64,000 nucleotides of DNA, taken from contig JAKSXM010000263.1 of the NCBI GenBank assembly GCA_022575985.1, positions 5,126,001-5,190,000 on the forward strand. The letters run 5' to 3'. A program made the translations under genes and the position numbers. The stretch comes from Anagrus nilaparvatae. Its lineage: Eukaryota; Arthropoda; Insecta; Hymenoptera; Mymaridae. Below, in pieces: positions 33,486 through 44,374 of the stretch. Below the pieces are notes generated by a model. It did no database searches and was not told the origin of the DNA. It saw only the letters and a program-made list of their open reading frames with translations. The stretch's first letter is position 1, and each line of letters opens with the position of its first letter.

Positions 33486-34060
33486 TGGTAGCAGCAAGCG
33501 TCGGTTTCGATCCACGGAAGCGTGGTGAAAATTGTATAAAAGTTTACAAATTTTTAAGCAACGAGGTTTTGTTTTTTTTTCAATTTGTTAAAATATTCAG
33601 AGATAGGACTCTTTGTGCATATTTATTGAAGTTTTTTTTTGTGTGCAACAGAAATTGAATAAAAATATTCAGAGAGGATTAATGAAATAAGAGCGTTTTG
33701 GAAAGTTTTATTTTGACATAAGAGAAATTTTTCATCATTGGATTTATAAAGAGGTGGCGTTTTGAAGAATTGGCTGTGTAAAAAAGTGAAGTTTTCAAGT
33801 GTTGGCTTTTTGACAGGATTTGGCTTTTCAAAGAAAAGAAGAAAAATAAAGTAAGTTTTTTTTTAATAAAAAAAAAAAATTAATTATTAATGAGTGGAAA
33901 ATAAGCGTTGTTAAAGGTGAAATAATAAAAGCGGTAGTGAGTTATTATTGAGAGAAGGAATAAGTAAATTTTTGTTAAGTGGAAAAGGGGACGCCATATT
34001 TTTTTGTAACGAGTCGATGCACGCGCGTATCAAAAAGGGGGAGAGGTAAAAATAAACGGA
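33486..34060 (+). repeat. Second copy of copia leader, truncated
   Basis: Starting with the primer-binding site, 33486-34060 repeats 25439-26013 with a single difference seen (GAGTGGAAAA for GAGTGCAAAA). It stops at AATAAACGGA, where a short direct repeat, CATATCCCTA twice, leads back into the TTAA element. Expected for a truncated tandem element or recombination between copies. Confidence 0.9.
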
Positions 34061-34593
34061 CATATCCCTACATATCCCTACTAGAAAACCCTACTAGACC
34101 GAATCTTTAGAGGCCTAGTGATAACAAAACCAAACCCTTATATTGACTAGAGTAACTATCATTTTTTGAAAATATAGTCTTTAAAAAAAACGTAATTTTT
34201 TTTTTATTTCTCGGAAATCTGCATGTTAATTATAACTTTTCGAAATTTTTTTGGCAGATTGTGAAAGAGCCATACTCAAAAATAGTTTTACACCAATTTT
34301 TATGTTAATTAGAAAAAAATTCGCCGGATTTGCGTAGCTAAAGTAGAGATGCGACAAAATTCGATTGTAGGCGTTAATGGTTTAATCTATCCGTGCCGGG
34401 ATTATACTACTACCCGCGGAATATCGGACTTAGAAAAATTTTTCAAAATATTTTTTTTTTTTTTTTTAACGCAATTTTTAACCCAGAAAAGAACAAAATC
34501 TGCCAGTATCCCCGCCAGATTTCTGGTAGTATCCGCAAAAAATCGGACTTACAAAAATTAAGAGATTTTTATTCTTTCTCTTGATTTTAGTTG
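34061..34593. other. Right half of the TTAA element, then AT-rich DNA
   Basis: 34061-34385 is the right arm of the TTAA element. 34386-34593 has two related TAGTATCCGC-like/ATCGGACTTA blocks and a T17 run but no gene. Confidence 0.5.
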
Positions 34594-34714
34594 GTCAAGA
34601 TATAAAAGTACAGGATTTCTATGTGGCCTAAAATATCATAAATATGTTGGACTTTTCCCATCATATTTCTGATATTTTAGGCCACATAGAAATCCTGCAC
34701 TTTTATATCTTGAC
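34594..34714. repeat. Near-perfect hairpin, ~53-bp arms
   Basis: GTCAAGATATAAAAGTACAG and the following GATTTCTATGTGGCC block are repeated as the complement after a short loop (TTGGACTTTTCCC), with one or two mismatches. Likely a small foldback MITE. Confidence 0.85.
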
Positions 34715-35073
34715 TAAAGAAATTTTAAAAATAAGTTAAATGTATTACTGAATTTATCTGGTAAAATTTATTTTAAAAATGTATATTTTTTTATCGTCGC
34801 TAAGTACTATTAAATTAAAAACATTAATCGTAGAAATTTAGCTAACACTTTTAATTAAGTTAACAAAATCGAATGCATTTTTAATATTAACATTTTTAGA
34901 ATATAACTTAGTCAACCCACTTTATTGTAAAAAACTTTATTTTTAAAGTTATAAAAAAATTACTACACATTATTTTATTGTTAATATATTCTTTAAATCG
35001 CAATCATATATTAAATATATAAATATGCAAGTAAATAAAAACATTATACAAATAACAGATAAATATCCACATT

Positions 35074-35270
35074 GGTGGAATTTTTGTTTTTCACTACGCG
35101 CACTAACCTAATTTTTGCTTTCCGTTTTCTAGTATTTTATAGTTTTCTATCATACCAACTTCATTTAAATAACATTATGTCGGTATCCGTATCACAGAAA
35201 AATTTTAAATACTTGAAAATAGAAAACAAGATTAAGGTTAGTGCGCGCAGTGAAAAACAAAAATTCCACC
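35074..35270. mobile_element. 197-bp MITE with ~60-bp inverted ends
   Basis: Starts GGTGGAATTTTTGTTTTTCA and ends with the complement. Arms share CACTACGCGCACTAACCT against GTTAGTGCGCGCAGTG. No clear target duplication and no ORF. Confidence 0.8.
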
Positions 35271-35299
35271 CCAGCATATGATTGTCAAATCTCGATTTT

Positions 35300-35400
35300 T
35301 TATTGTAACGCACTAATGGCGTGAGTGTCTGCGCGCTTGCTTCGCACTGGGAGGATTCGGGTTCAAATCCCCAAAAAACCCTCTCACTTTTTTTTAATTT
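35300..35400 (+). repeat. tRNA-derived SINE head (or tRNA pseudogene)
   Basis: A-box-like TGGCGTGAGTGTC at 35317 and B-box GGTTCAAATCC at 35360 lie 43 nt apart, the spacing of internal pol III promoters. GGGAGGATTCGGGTTCAAAT is typical of SINE heads. The acceptor stem does not pair and no CCA is present, so it is not a functional tRNA. An A/T-rich low-complexity tail follows. Confidence 0.5.
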
Positions 35401-35640
35401 AAATAAATTTGTAAAATAATTTTAAGTAATAAAACATTATTTATTTAATAAAAAAAAAAAAATTGTTAATAATAAATAAATTAAATTATATAATTAAAAA
35501 AAAAAATAAAATAGAATACAAAAAAAAAATTATTTATAATAAATAATAATTGAAAAACAAATAAATAAATTTAAATTAAAAAAAAAATCAATAATTAATA
35601 AAAATTAATTAAAAAAAAAAAAAAAATTTTTTTTTTATTT
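35401..35640. repeat. A-rich low-complexity tract
   Basis: Poly-A runs mixed with AAT and TAAA, with a pure A run against a T run near 35610-35636. No gene. Confidence 0.7.
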
Positions 35641-35737
35641 TATACATTATATAAATTATAGTAGGACGTCCTAGAAGTCTCACAAAAGAACATCCTGCAG
35701 GAAGTCCTTAGTTTTATGCGAAGTATTCCCTACGAAT

Positions 35738-35876
35738 TCGTCGTGAATTCTTGGCGAATTCGTGACGAATTCAATTTTATTCTCATTTGTGAATTCGTCA
35801 CGAATTCGTCAAATTTAATTTTACGAATTCGTGACGAATTCCTGCGAATTCGCTACGAATTCGTCACGAATTCTTT
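35738..35876. repeat. Array of ACGAATTCGT palindromes (11 EcoRI sites)
   Basis: About 140 bp contain eleven GAATTC sites, mostly as ACGAATTCGT or GTGAATTC variants with irregular spacing. The plus frame at 35716-35898 looks open only because of the repeat and is not taken as a gene. A smaller cluster occurs at 23528-23590. Confidence 0.9.
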
Positions 35877-35879
35877 TGG

Positions 35880-38540
35880 CCTATTGGGAAGGAGTTGATT
35901 TTTACTGGTATTGATTAACGTAAGATTCATTTTATCGAAAAAAAGCTGATTTTTGAACTTAAATTGTGACTTAGCATCATTAGCTTTAGATCTCCGGTTG
36001 GTCTCGTTAAAAGCGTCTAGCAAAGACCTTTGAAATGAGATCTTACACGTTAAAAAAGCTTATCAGAGACCGGATATATAAGCAATTGAAAGTTTGCTGT
36101 TTCCGAAAATATCGATTTTTTAACAACTTTAATCATCTGCAAAATTTTTCTCTGAGCACTTTAAGGGCTGAAAATTTCAGGAAAGCTTCTTTTTATATTA
36201 AAAAAAATTCCCTAAAAATTTGGGCGATGGTATTGGCTTCTGTTCGTAGATATAACTAAACTAGACTCTAAAAATGTGTAATAATTGGACCAATATTGGC
36301 CAAAAATTATTTTTTTGGGCCAAAAACTACCCTAATACATTGAAAAAATAAAGTAAGTTCTAAAGTAATTTGCAAAAGAAAAATAATTTTTGCATATAAA
36401 AAGTTTCTTTGTTCAAAATATTTAAATAGCCAGGAAAGAATTCGACGATTTAAAAAAAAAAAAATTTAGTTTTGACCGAAAAATAAGCGAGTAATCGTTA
36501 TTTAAAGTTAGAATACTGTATAATGACCCTAAAACTGGGATTTTCAGAAAATTTTTTTAAAAATCTTAAAATGATGATAACTTGCTTATTTGTCGGTCAA
36601 AAATAAAAATAAAAATTTTTTTTTTTAAATGAGCTCATTTTTCCCTGGCTATTCGAATATTGAAGAAGAAATTCATTATCAGGGGAATTTCCGGGCTAGA
36701 TAAGCAAGTTTAAGTGTTGGCTCAATGTTATAAAATAGGATTTTTCGGTAATTTTTAATAAAAATAAAAAGTTTAAAACGCAGCAATCTTAAAAATTATC
36801 CAAAAAGCTTCCGGTTAATATACTTTTTTTGGTGTAAGTATCACCTTTTAAACGACATAAGCCGATTATTTTTATCACTGTTTCTCTCAGCGCTATAGTC
36901 AATTAACCTACTGGTAATTTTTGACCCAAAATGACCATTTTTTAAATTTATTTAAATTGCTGCTAAAATTGTAATTTTCGACGAAATTGAATTTGAAAGG
37001 CCTTAAAATTTTTTTAATAGCTAAGTTTCCAAAAATTATATACTCTCCACTTTGCAATAATTTATTAACCAGAGATGATAACCTAAAGTCAGAGTCCCAA
37101 TTTCAAGGTTTAAAAAAAGGTCAATTTTTATCATTATCTTTAAAAAGCAATAACGTAAAAATTAATTAAAGAAAAGAGACGAGAAAAAATTTTTGAAAAT
37201 TGAAGCTTGTATAAAATTTCTAAGGCCTATAAATTCCAATTTCGTCAAACATTACAATTTTGGCAGCAATTTAAATAAATTTAAAAATTGGTCATCTCGG
37301 GTCAAAAATTACTAGTATAGGTTAATTAACCTACTAGTAATTTTTGACCCGAGATGACCAATTGTTAATTGACTATAGCCCTGAGAGAAACAGTGATAAA
37401 AATATGCGGTTTACGTCGTTTAAAATGTGATACTTACACCAAAAAAGGAGCCAGAAGTGTTTTGGTTAATTTTTAAGGTTGTAGCGTTTTATTAAAAATT
37501 ACCGAAAAACCCTATTTTCAATTGACTATAGCCCTGAGAGAAACAGTGATAAAAATATGCGGTTTAAGTCGTTTAAAATGTGATACTTACACCAAAAAAG
37601 GAGATTAACCAGAAGTGTTTTGGTTAATTTTTAAGGTTGTAGCGTTTTATTAAAAATTACCGAAAAACCCTATTTTATAACATTAAGACAACACGTAAAT
37701 TTGCGTATCTAGCCCCAAAATTCTCCTTGAAATTAATGCAGAGCTATTTGCATGTCTTTACGGCATAAAAAAGTATGTTTTTCAGTAAAAATTAGCATTT
37801 TAAAACGCTTTTTTGAAAATTTGTATAGCTAAAAACTCAAAATTCCCATGTTATTTAAATGGGAAAATTGAGGTGGTTACAGGCACATGTCTTTTCAAGG
37901 CGAAAGCAAAATTTTTCGAACTGGGAATTTTTTATGACCAAAACTTCACAAAAAAATCTGGGAATGAAAGTTATTTCACAAAGTCCAAAAATAGGTCCAC
38001 TCTAATGTAAATGAGTAGTTCCAGTACTTTTCGTACAGATTAGGATGCACTCATGTCACCGATTGAGCTCAAATTTTAGAGTATAGTTCGGGGTTATAAA
38101 AAAGTCACTCATCCAAAATTTTAGCCCTCTAGCACCTCATGGAGCCGAAATATGTCCGCTTAAAGATCCAAAAATAGCCTGATTTAGCCAATTTTTAAAA
38201 TTACGTTATTCCTTTTTTACTTAAAATTTCATCTTATTAAACCGGTAAAAGGTCTACAATATGTTAAAAAAAATTTTATCTGATTTCAAAGCGTCAATTT
38301 TTTTTTTGCATTGCTAAACGTAAAACGAATTTTATTAAAAAAGCTGATTTTCAAAATAATACCGTGGGTTAATATCAATTCTAAAATACTTTAGGTTTGT
38401 TGCATTTTTTTGTTTACTCAAGGCCATTCAAATGCAACCCTAAAATTTAAAATCGGTGAATTCTAACCGGATATTTTTTGAGAAGAAAGAATTTGCATAA
38501 AAATAAAAAATACCCTGCCAACTAGCTGACTTTAAGGTTC
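35880..38540. repeat. Complex noncoding repeat with multiple inverted segments
   Basis: 36640-37000 pairs with 37210-37740 as an inverted repeat (AATTAACCTACTGGTAATTT, ACAGTGATAAAAAT, ACCGAAAAACCCTATTTT). A further small inversion spans 36420-36660. Parts recur directly at 42905-43660 and inverted at 20440-20790. No coding frame is supported. Family unclassified; probably a large non-autonomous DNA element. Confidence 0.6.
37368..37673 (+). repeat. 153-bp tandem duplication
   Basis: Two nearly identical units start ATTGACTATAGCCCTGAGAG at 37368 and 37521 and end at ACCGAAAAACCCTATTTT. The homologous repeat at 43150-43320 has one unit, so duplication followed dispersal. Confidence 0.9.
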
Positions 38541-39128
38541 CTCAAACAATGAGCTTAATACTTAAGTATGCCACAGATATCACCAATTACAAGCATGCAA
38601 TTATACATACATTTCTATTAACTTTTAAAAGTTTTTTTTATTGATCCAAGATTTTGGAACAAATTTTCAAAAAATTAATTATCAGTTTCAAGATATTGAG
38701 TAAAAACCTATTTTCAAATATAAGTACTTTCATGGAACTAAATGAAGTATTACACACACAAAAAAAATATTGTAGTTATTTTAATTTTTTTGTTTTTTTA
38801 ATTTTGAGAAAAAAATTTTGAAAAAATTCAGTATATCAGATCCAAAAAATTACTACAAACGAACCTTTTAAAACTAGTACTCTCATAGAAATAAATTAGG
38901 TTCTAAGTCCAAAAAGAAAAAAAAATTGGTGTTTTTTGTATTTTTTTGTGACGAAAATTTTGGGAAAAAAATTTTCAAATAATTAATCAGATTCGAGATA
39001 TCGAGTAAAAATCGTTTCAAATATAAGTACTTTCATGGAAATAAATGAGGTATTATATCCAAATGAAAAAAAAAAAGTAAATATAATTTTTTTATTGTTC
39101 GTCATATTTTGATAATGAATTAAATGAA
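38541..39128. other. AT-rich DNA without a gene
   Basis: A degenerate direct repeat is visible (AGATATTGAGTAAAAAC-CTTTTCAAATATAAG at about 38690 and 39000). No protein frame. Confidence 0.4.
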
Positions 39129-39346
39129 ATTGGTCTTTACGAACAAATGATGTTAATAATTTTTAATTGTTACTACTAAACGTGGTATACATTTAAATAC
39201 TCAATGTAGTAAATAAATACACCGACTTTATTTTGATATTTACTTGATATTTACTTTGATATTTACTACGTTGAGTATTTAAATGTATACCACGTTTAGT
39301 AGTAAAAATTAAAAATTATTAACATCATTTGTTCGTAAAGACCAAT
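39129..39346. repeat. Near-perfect palindrome, ~86-bp arms
   Basis: ATTGGTCTTTACGAACAAAT and following bases at 39129 recur as the complement ending at 39346, around a roughly 40-bp loop with TTTGATATTTACTTGATATT. It abuts the poly-T (poly-A tail) of the next LINE, so that LINE may have inserted at its edge. Confidence 0.85.
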
Positions 39347-39617
39347 TTTTTTTTTTTTTTTTATTAATTTGATTATCGTACAAGGTTGTACAAAATTTTG
39401 AAGTACATTTACAAAAGTGTTTAAGTTGCTATGCATTAATAAAATTTAAATTTGAATATAAATTTGATAAAAATATAAAATTGTTTAACAAATATTTAAA
39501 TGAATAATAACAAATGGATACAATAAATTTGAGTATAAGAGGGGGTTTAGAGAAAGGTAGGAGAAAAGAGGCTAGAGAAAAAGGTAAAGGAAAAGAGAGT
39601 AAGGAATAAAACTGATT

Positions 39618-40140
39618 TTAGCAGAGATTTGACTCACGTCTGTCAATCTCTAGAAGGTATTGGTGAAGACTAGATTTGAAGACTTCTACTGAGCTTGACA
39701 GACGGATTTCTTCGGGGAGGGAGTTCCAGAATGAGAGCATATAGACCAGAAAAGAGTTGTTGTAGGTGGGATTTGTGGAAGTTTCTACGACTAAGTGAGG
39801 GCAGTTTTTAGGACGGAGGTTTCTAGAGGGAATATAAATTTTTATTTTCTCCTTCAAGTAAGATGGCTTTCTATTATTAAGTATATTGTAAATATTAACA
39901 GCGCTTATGTATTTAGTTCTTAGTTTTACGTTTAGCCAACCAAGCTTAATTCTATAAGGGGAAGTGCGAGACGGATATCTAATATCACGTACATATCTAA
40001 CAGAGGCATTTAATAACTTTTGTAGACGCTTATATTGCATATCGGGTAGGTTCCCCATGGGAAAAACACCAGAGTCAAGAATAGGAAAAACTAGTGCAGT
40101 GATGAGCTGTTTTCGTAGATTTGAATTTATCAGGTGCTTA
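39618..40140 (-). pseudogene. LINE ORF2 C-terminal region
   Basis: The frame from 40058 encodes RLQKLLNASVRYVRDIRYPS, RISPYRIKLGWLN-like, VNIYNILNNRKPSYLKEKI, then LSFWNSLPEEIRLSSSVEV and FKSSLHQYLLE. This is the tail region after the RT thumb. It is joined to the RT frame by a frameshift near 40140-40150. Confidence 0.75.
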
Positions 40141-40145
40141 AAATG

Positions 40146-42470
40146 TCAAAGTCTATAGAGGACATGATTTACTGATTTTACGATATAGTTTATGTGGGAT
40201 CTCCATTTCATATCCTGGTCAATAAGGAGGCCAAGGTTTTTGACAGTTTTTGATAGCTGAATTCTAGTACCATTGAAATAAGACGAAGAGTTTGTGTCTA
40301 AGAAATTTGAGGATTTTTTGCCAAAAATCATGAAGTTGGATTTATCAATATTAATTTTAAAGTTGTTGCAGGAGCACCAATTTTCTATTTCGTGGAGATC
40401 GTTTTGGAGCAAGGACGCACCAAGTTTGAAGTCTTTGTGAGGTACTTGAATATATATTTGGGGGTCATCAGCGAACATAAGGCGCTTGGAGTAAATAATT
40501 TTCCTACCAAGATCATTTATATAGATAAGAAAGAGTAAGGGTCCAAGGATAGAATCTTGAGGGACCCCGCTAACAATATTGAGTGTTGAGGAGGATTCAT
40601 TATCTGATATGATTGACTGAGTGCGATTACGTATATACTCTTCAAACCACCCTACTGCTTGGGAAGAGAAGCCAATGGCAGAGAATTTTTTAAGTAGAAT
40701 GTCATGAGAAACTCTATCAAAAGCTTTAAATATATCTAATAGGAGTAAGATGGTGATACGATCTAGATGAAATCCTGTACAGATATCGTCGGTAAGATTT
40801 GTTAGCAAAAAGTTAGTACTGTGATTTTTTAAGAATCCAGACTGAAAAGGGTCAAGGTTATTAAGGTGGGAAATATATTCAGTGATTTGCTTATAAAGAA
40901 TTTTTTCCAGAATTTTTGAGATTATACATAAAAGAGAAATAGGCCTAAAGTCGGCAGGAGTAGTAGGGTTGGGGGTCTTGGCTACTGGTAAAATATTGCT
41001 GTGCTTCCAGGCTGAAGGTATTTTATTTAATATTATAGATTTATTAAACAAAGATATGAAAAATTTTGAGAGGGCAGGGAGACAAAGTTTTAGAACTTTG
41101 AGGGATATTCCATCAGGACCAACAGATTTAGTGCTAAATTGCTTGAAAGCCCAATGTAAGTCATCATTAGTGATGTTGTTGAATTTAAAGGGCAGTTTCT
41201 GAGAAGCGCCTTGTGGGGAACAGGCTGAACTGGCTGATATTGACGCATTTTGCGTGGAGATGAAATAACTATTTATTGCATCAGGCGAAAGGAAATTTTT
41301 CTGATTTGGGGGAGAGTTTGTAAGACCTAAGTGGTCAAGATCTTTCCAAATGCAAGCAGGTGAATTTTTAGTGGATAATTTTTCTGAGTAATAATTCATT
41401 TTTTCTAATGAGGTCTTTTCAAGCAGCTTGTCTTTAAAGTCCCTATAGATTTTTAAATTTTTAGGATTTCTGTTGTTTTTATCGTTTATAGAGTTTATCA
41501 AGTTTAGCAGTTTCAGATTTTAGTTCAGGGCCTAACCAAGGAGATGACTTTTTGTCAATGGTGAACTCCTTTAGGGGAGCAAAAGTCTCCAGAAATTTGA
41601 TTAAACGAGAAGCCGTAGTATTCCAGATGAAGTCCAAACCTGAGCTAGTAAACGCAAATGACCATTTGTACTCTAGAAGCCATAGGGTGAATTCATTTTG
41701 GTTGATATTGTCAATGTTTCTATAGGTAATTTTAGTTAAAGAAGTTTTTGGTACAAAGATATCAAGGGTGACCTGGGTAAGGTAGTGACTTTTTATAAAT
41801 AGGATTTTGCTGAAAGAAAGAATACTATCATTTTCATCAATGATGCAGACGTCTATGTCCGAGTCTTTTGAAGGGCCTATATGTTACCATGAGGTACTAA
41901 ATATAGCTTGTTTTTAAATATAAAATCAAATATTAAATTAGACTTCTGGTTAAAATAACACATATTGGCGTTTAAGTCACCAAGAATTAGTTTGCTACTA
42001 TAGTTTGTTGCAACTTTTGCTATAGTATCCAGAAATTGTATACCTCGATGAAATGGGGATTCAGGGGGCCTATAAGCAACAACAATCAAGATGAGTGAAC
42101 TAACAAATGAAATTTCACATATCAGAAATTCAGGAAGCTTATGTAAACCCGTATTCTGGCTCATTTCTATATTTTAAGTTCTCTCGAATGTAGAGTGTGA
42201 TTCCTCCTGAGCTGCGGCCTTGTCTATCGTTCCTAATTAAGGTGTATCCAGGGATAGAGGCCATTTTATCGCTAAAGGCAGAGTGTAGCTAGGTTTCAGT
42301 TACAGCTATTACGTGATGTTTCATGGATGAGAAATAGGCTCTACAGAAATCGAGTCGATTGGGTTTGCATAAAGAACTGGCATTGACCTGACAAGCTGAA
42401 AAGGAGTAAGGTGATGATTTTTGAGTATTTTGAAGTAATTAATGAAGTAAAATAAAGAGAATTTGAATAT
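40146..42470 (-). pseudogene. LINE ORF2: endonuclease and reverse transcriptase
   Basis: Minus strand from about 42430. The endonuclease has SLCKPNRLDFCRAYFSS, HHVIAVTET followed by a TAG where Trp is usual, RQGRSSGGITLYIRENL, VVAYRPPESPFHRG and LILGDLNANM. A linker with SSPWLGPELKS comes next, then a 451-codon RT frame (41501-40146). That frame has SVGPDGISLKVLKLC, PADFRPISLLCIISKILEKI, LLLDIFKAFDRVSHDILLKK, SGVPQDSILGPLLFLIYIND and MFADDPQIYIQ. The FADD box replaces YADD, a change often tolerated. Frame changes lie near 41877 and 41505. Confidence 0.85.
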
Positions 42471-42601
42471 TTATTGGCAAAAAAACTACTTGATTGCTAT
42501 TGTGTCTGAGAGGAATCATTTTGAGTAAGAATGGAACTGTCAAATTGACTTAACTGGGATTGGGTAAAGTTTGTGGTGGGAGAAGAAGGAGAGAGATTAG
42601 A

Positions 42602-42904
42602 TTATAAATTCAAAGGCATTTTAGGGTTGTGTGTGGGTGGGTTAGAATAAGAAGGCTGAGAAGTAAAAGGAGGAGGGGGAGGGTTAACAGAGTGAATAGG
42701 GGGAGGGGGAAATTGAAATTGTAGTTGAGGTAAGGAAGTAGGTCTAAGTTGAAGATTTTGTTTGCGAGGTACTACTGGGCGAGGATTTCTGGTTTTAGGG
42801 GGGGGGGAGAAGTTTACATTATTTCTTTTTGTAAAATTATTATTAGAGTTATTAAAATAATTATTAAAACGTTGATGACCTTGGTTAGATGAGAATATTG
42901 AGAC
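42602..42904 (-). pseudogene. LINE ORF1 C-terminal fragment
   Basis: Asn- then Pro-rich protein end: RFNNYFNNSNNNFTKRN, then FPPPPIHSVNPPPPP and a terminal PKMPLNL. The position upstream of ORF2 and the low-complexity composition fit a LINE ORF1 tail. The N-terminus is cut by the junction at 42904. Confidence 0.55.
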
Positions 42905-43660
42905 GCTTTTCAAAAATTTATAAACCAAAGATGATAATTTAAAGTCAGAGTCCCAATTTCAGGGTTTTAAAAAAAAGTCATTTTTATCATTATCTTTGAA
43001 AAGCAATATCTTAAAAACTTATTAAAGAAAAGAGACGAGTAAAGAATTTTTGGAAACTTGAAGCTTTTCAAAAACTTTGAAGGCCTATAAAACTCAATTT
43101 CGTCAAAAATTACAATTTTTTCGGGTCCGGTCATTTCGGGTCGAAAATTACCAGTAGGTTAATTGATTATAGCGCTAAGAGAAACAGTGATAAAAATATA
43201 CGGGTTACGTTGTTTGAAAGGTGACACTTATACCAAAAAAAGGAGACCAACCAGAAGTATTTTAGTTAATTTTTAAGGTTGTAGCCTTTTATTGAAAATT
43301 ACCAAAAAACCCTGTTTCATAAGATTGAGCCAACATGTAAATTTGCGTTTCTAGCCCCAAAATTTTCTTTGGAATGAATGCAGGGCTATTTGCATGTCTT
43401 TACAACATATAAAAGTATGTTTTTCACTAAAAATTACCATTAAAAACGCATTTTGGCTTTTGTGAAAATTTGTACAGCTAAAAACTCAAAATTCCCATGT
43501 TATTTAAATGGGAAAATTGAGGCGGTTACAGGTACGTGTTTTTGCAAGACGAAAGCAAAATTCTTGGAAGTAGGAACTTTATATAACCAAAACTTCACAA
43601 AAAAACCCGGGGAGCAAAGTTATTCCACAAAGTCCAAAAATAGGTCCACTCTAATATATT
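42905..43660 (+). repeat. Second copy of the 37000-38020 repeat
   Basis: Aligns directly with about 37040-38010: AGAGTCCCAATTTCA, AAAGAAAAGAGACGAG, AACAGTGATAAAAATAT, GCTAAAAACTCAAAATTCCC and AAGTCCAAAAATAGGTCCAC. It has one copy of the 153-bp unit. Noncoding. Confidence 0.8.
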
Positions 43661-44374
43661 TATATAGTATTATATATGTAATAATTTTATATGCAAAAAT
43701 GAGGAATTAATCTGAGTGACTGACCTTTAGGAGGATTTTCTTAAGAGATAAGAAAAAAGAATTTTTAATTTTAGCACTCCAGCAATAACCATAAAAGTAA
43801 TAAGATTTCCAGATAAAAAATGCAAGACAAAAGCAAGAGGCTCCTTGATGTAGATTTGTTGACAATCAAGTGGCGCCAGAATGATGTGTATAAGTGAGAC
43901 AGACCATACGCTAGTTAAGGTTATCTTGAGAGCTTTTATAAACTGGATAATTACAGTTGATGTAAAAATTGCACAATAAAACTAATTATTGCAAATCAAC
44001 TGCAATCCAGTTGGTTAAGTAGTTTTGCTGGGACTCACAAAAAAACAATAATGAGTTAATGAGTACACAGGTAAATACAGAGAACAAAAGAGGCCTCTTT
44101 TATACTTGTGTGCGCAACTTTTTTTCAACCAATTTGATTTACTTAATTATCAAAAAACAAAGTAATTTGAGATTTTGTGGTGAAAAAATTTTTGAAAGAA
44201 AAATTAGGTTTATATCCATAATAGTTGTGAAATTTCACCGGTTACATACACACACACATGCACATACACACTTTTTTTAAAAACCGGTTTTTTAGTTTCC
44301 TGCGGTCCCGAAACGTGATTATATCCCAAATAATCAAAAATCAAAATTTGACCCATCATAATGGTTCCTCATTC
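43661..44374. other. AT-rich DNA without a gene
   Basis: Contains CAAGTGGCGCCAGAATGATG at 43869, which resembles a TGGCGCC lysine-tRNA primer-binding site, but no LTR pair surrounds it. A CA-rich run lies at 44250-44275. Confidence 0.35.

Larger units (their letters stand above)
25159..34060 (+). mobile_element. Ty1/copia LTR retrotransposon, nearly complete plus extra leader copy
   Basis: Two 280-bp LTRs (25159-25438 and 33206-33485) appear identical by eye and flank gag, protease, integrase, RT and RNase H in copia order. The primer-binding site, the polypurine tract and a possible 5-bp target repeat (TATCC at 25154-25158 and again at 34062-34066) are present. Unusually, the 3' LTR is followed by a second copy of the first 575 bp of the internal leader (33486-34060). 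The element sits inside the TTAA element. Identical LTRs imply a recent insertion, but the coding frame has several breaks. Confidence 0.9.
23731..34385. mobile_element. TTAA-bounded inverted-repeat element hosting a copia insertion
   Basis: The left end TTAACCCATTAACGCC at 23731 and the right end (complement TTAAACCATTAACGCC) at 34385 are followed by about 200 bp of well-matched inverted arms. Shared blocks include GCATCT-TACTTT-GCTACGC and TTCTAATTAACATAAAAATT. Inner parts also pair, for example AGGCCT and GATCAGTGACCCAAA-like sequence left with right. Removing the copia element leaves about 1.7 kb without an ORF. TTAA targeting and the CCCATTARCGCC terminus link it to the 616-980 MITE; piggyBac-type mobilisation is inferred. 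Confidence 0.7.
39347..42904 (-). mobile_element. Non-LTR retrotransposon (Jockey/CR1-like), 5'-truncated
   Basis: From 42904 leftward: the end of a proline-rich ORF1, ORF2 with endonuclease and RT, a 3' UTR and a poly-A tail (T-run at 39347-39363 on the plus strand). It lies beside a copy of the 35880-38540 repeat family, at 42905-43660. ORF2 has one nonsense codon near 42288 and two or three frame changes, but all RT motifs survive. It is much better preserved than the other LINEs here. Confidence 0.85.

Noticed and set aside
35310..35382. A functional tRNA gene
   Set aside because: A and B boxes are present but the acceptor stem does not pair and the anticodon arm is abnormal.
43869..43888. 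Lysine-tRNA-type primer-binding site (TGGCGCC)
   Set aside because: TGGCGCCA is short and self-complementary and there is no LTR pair around it.
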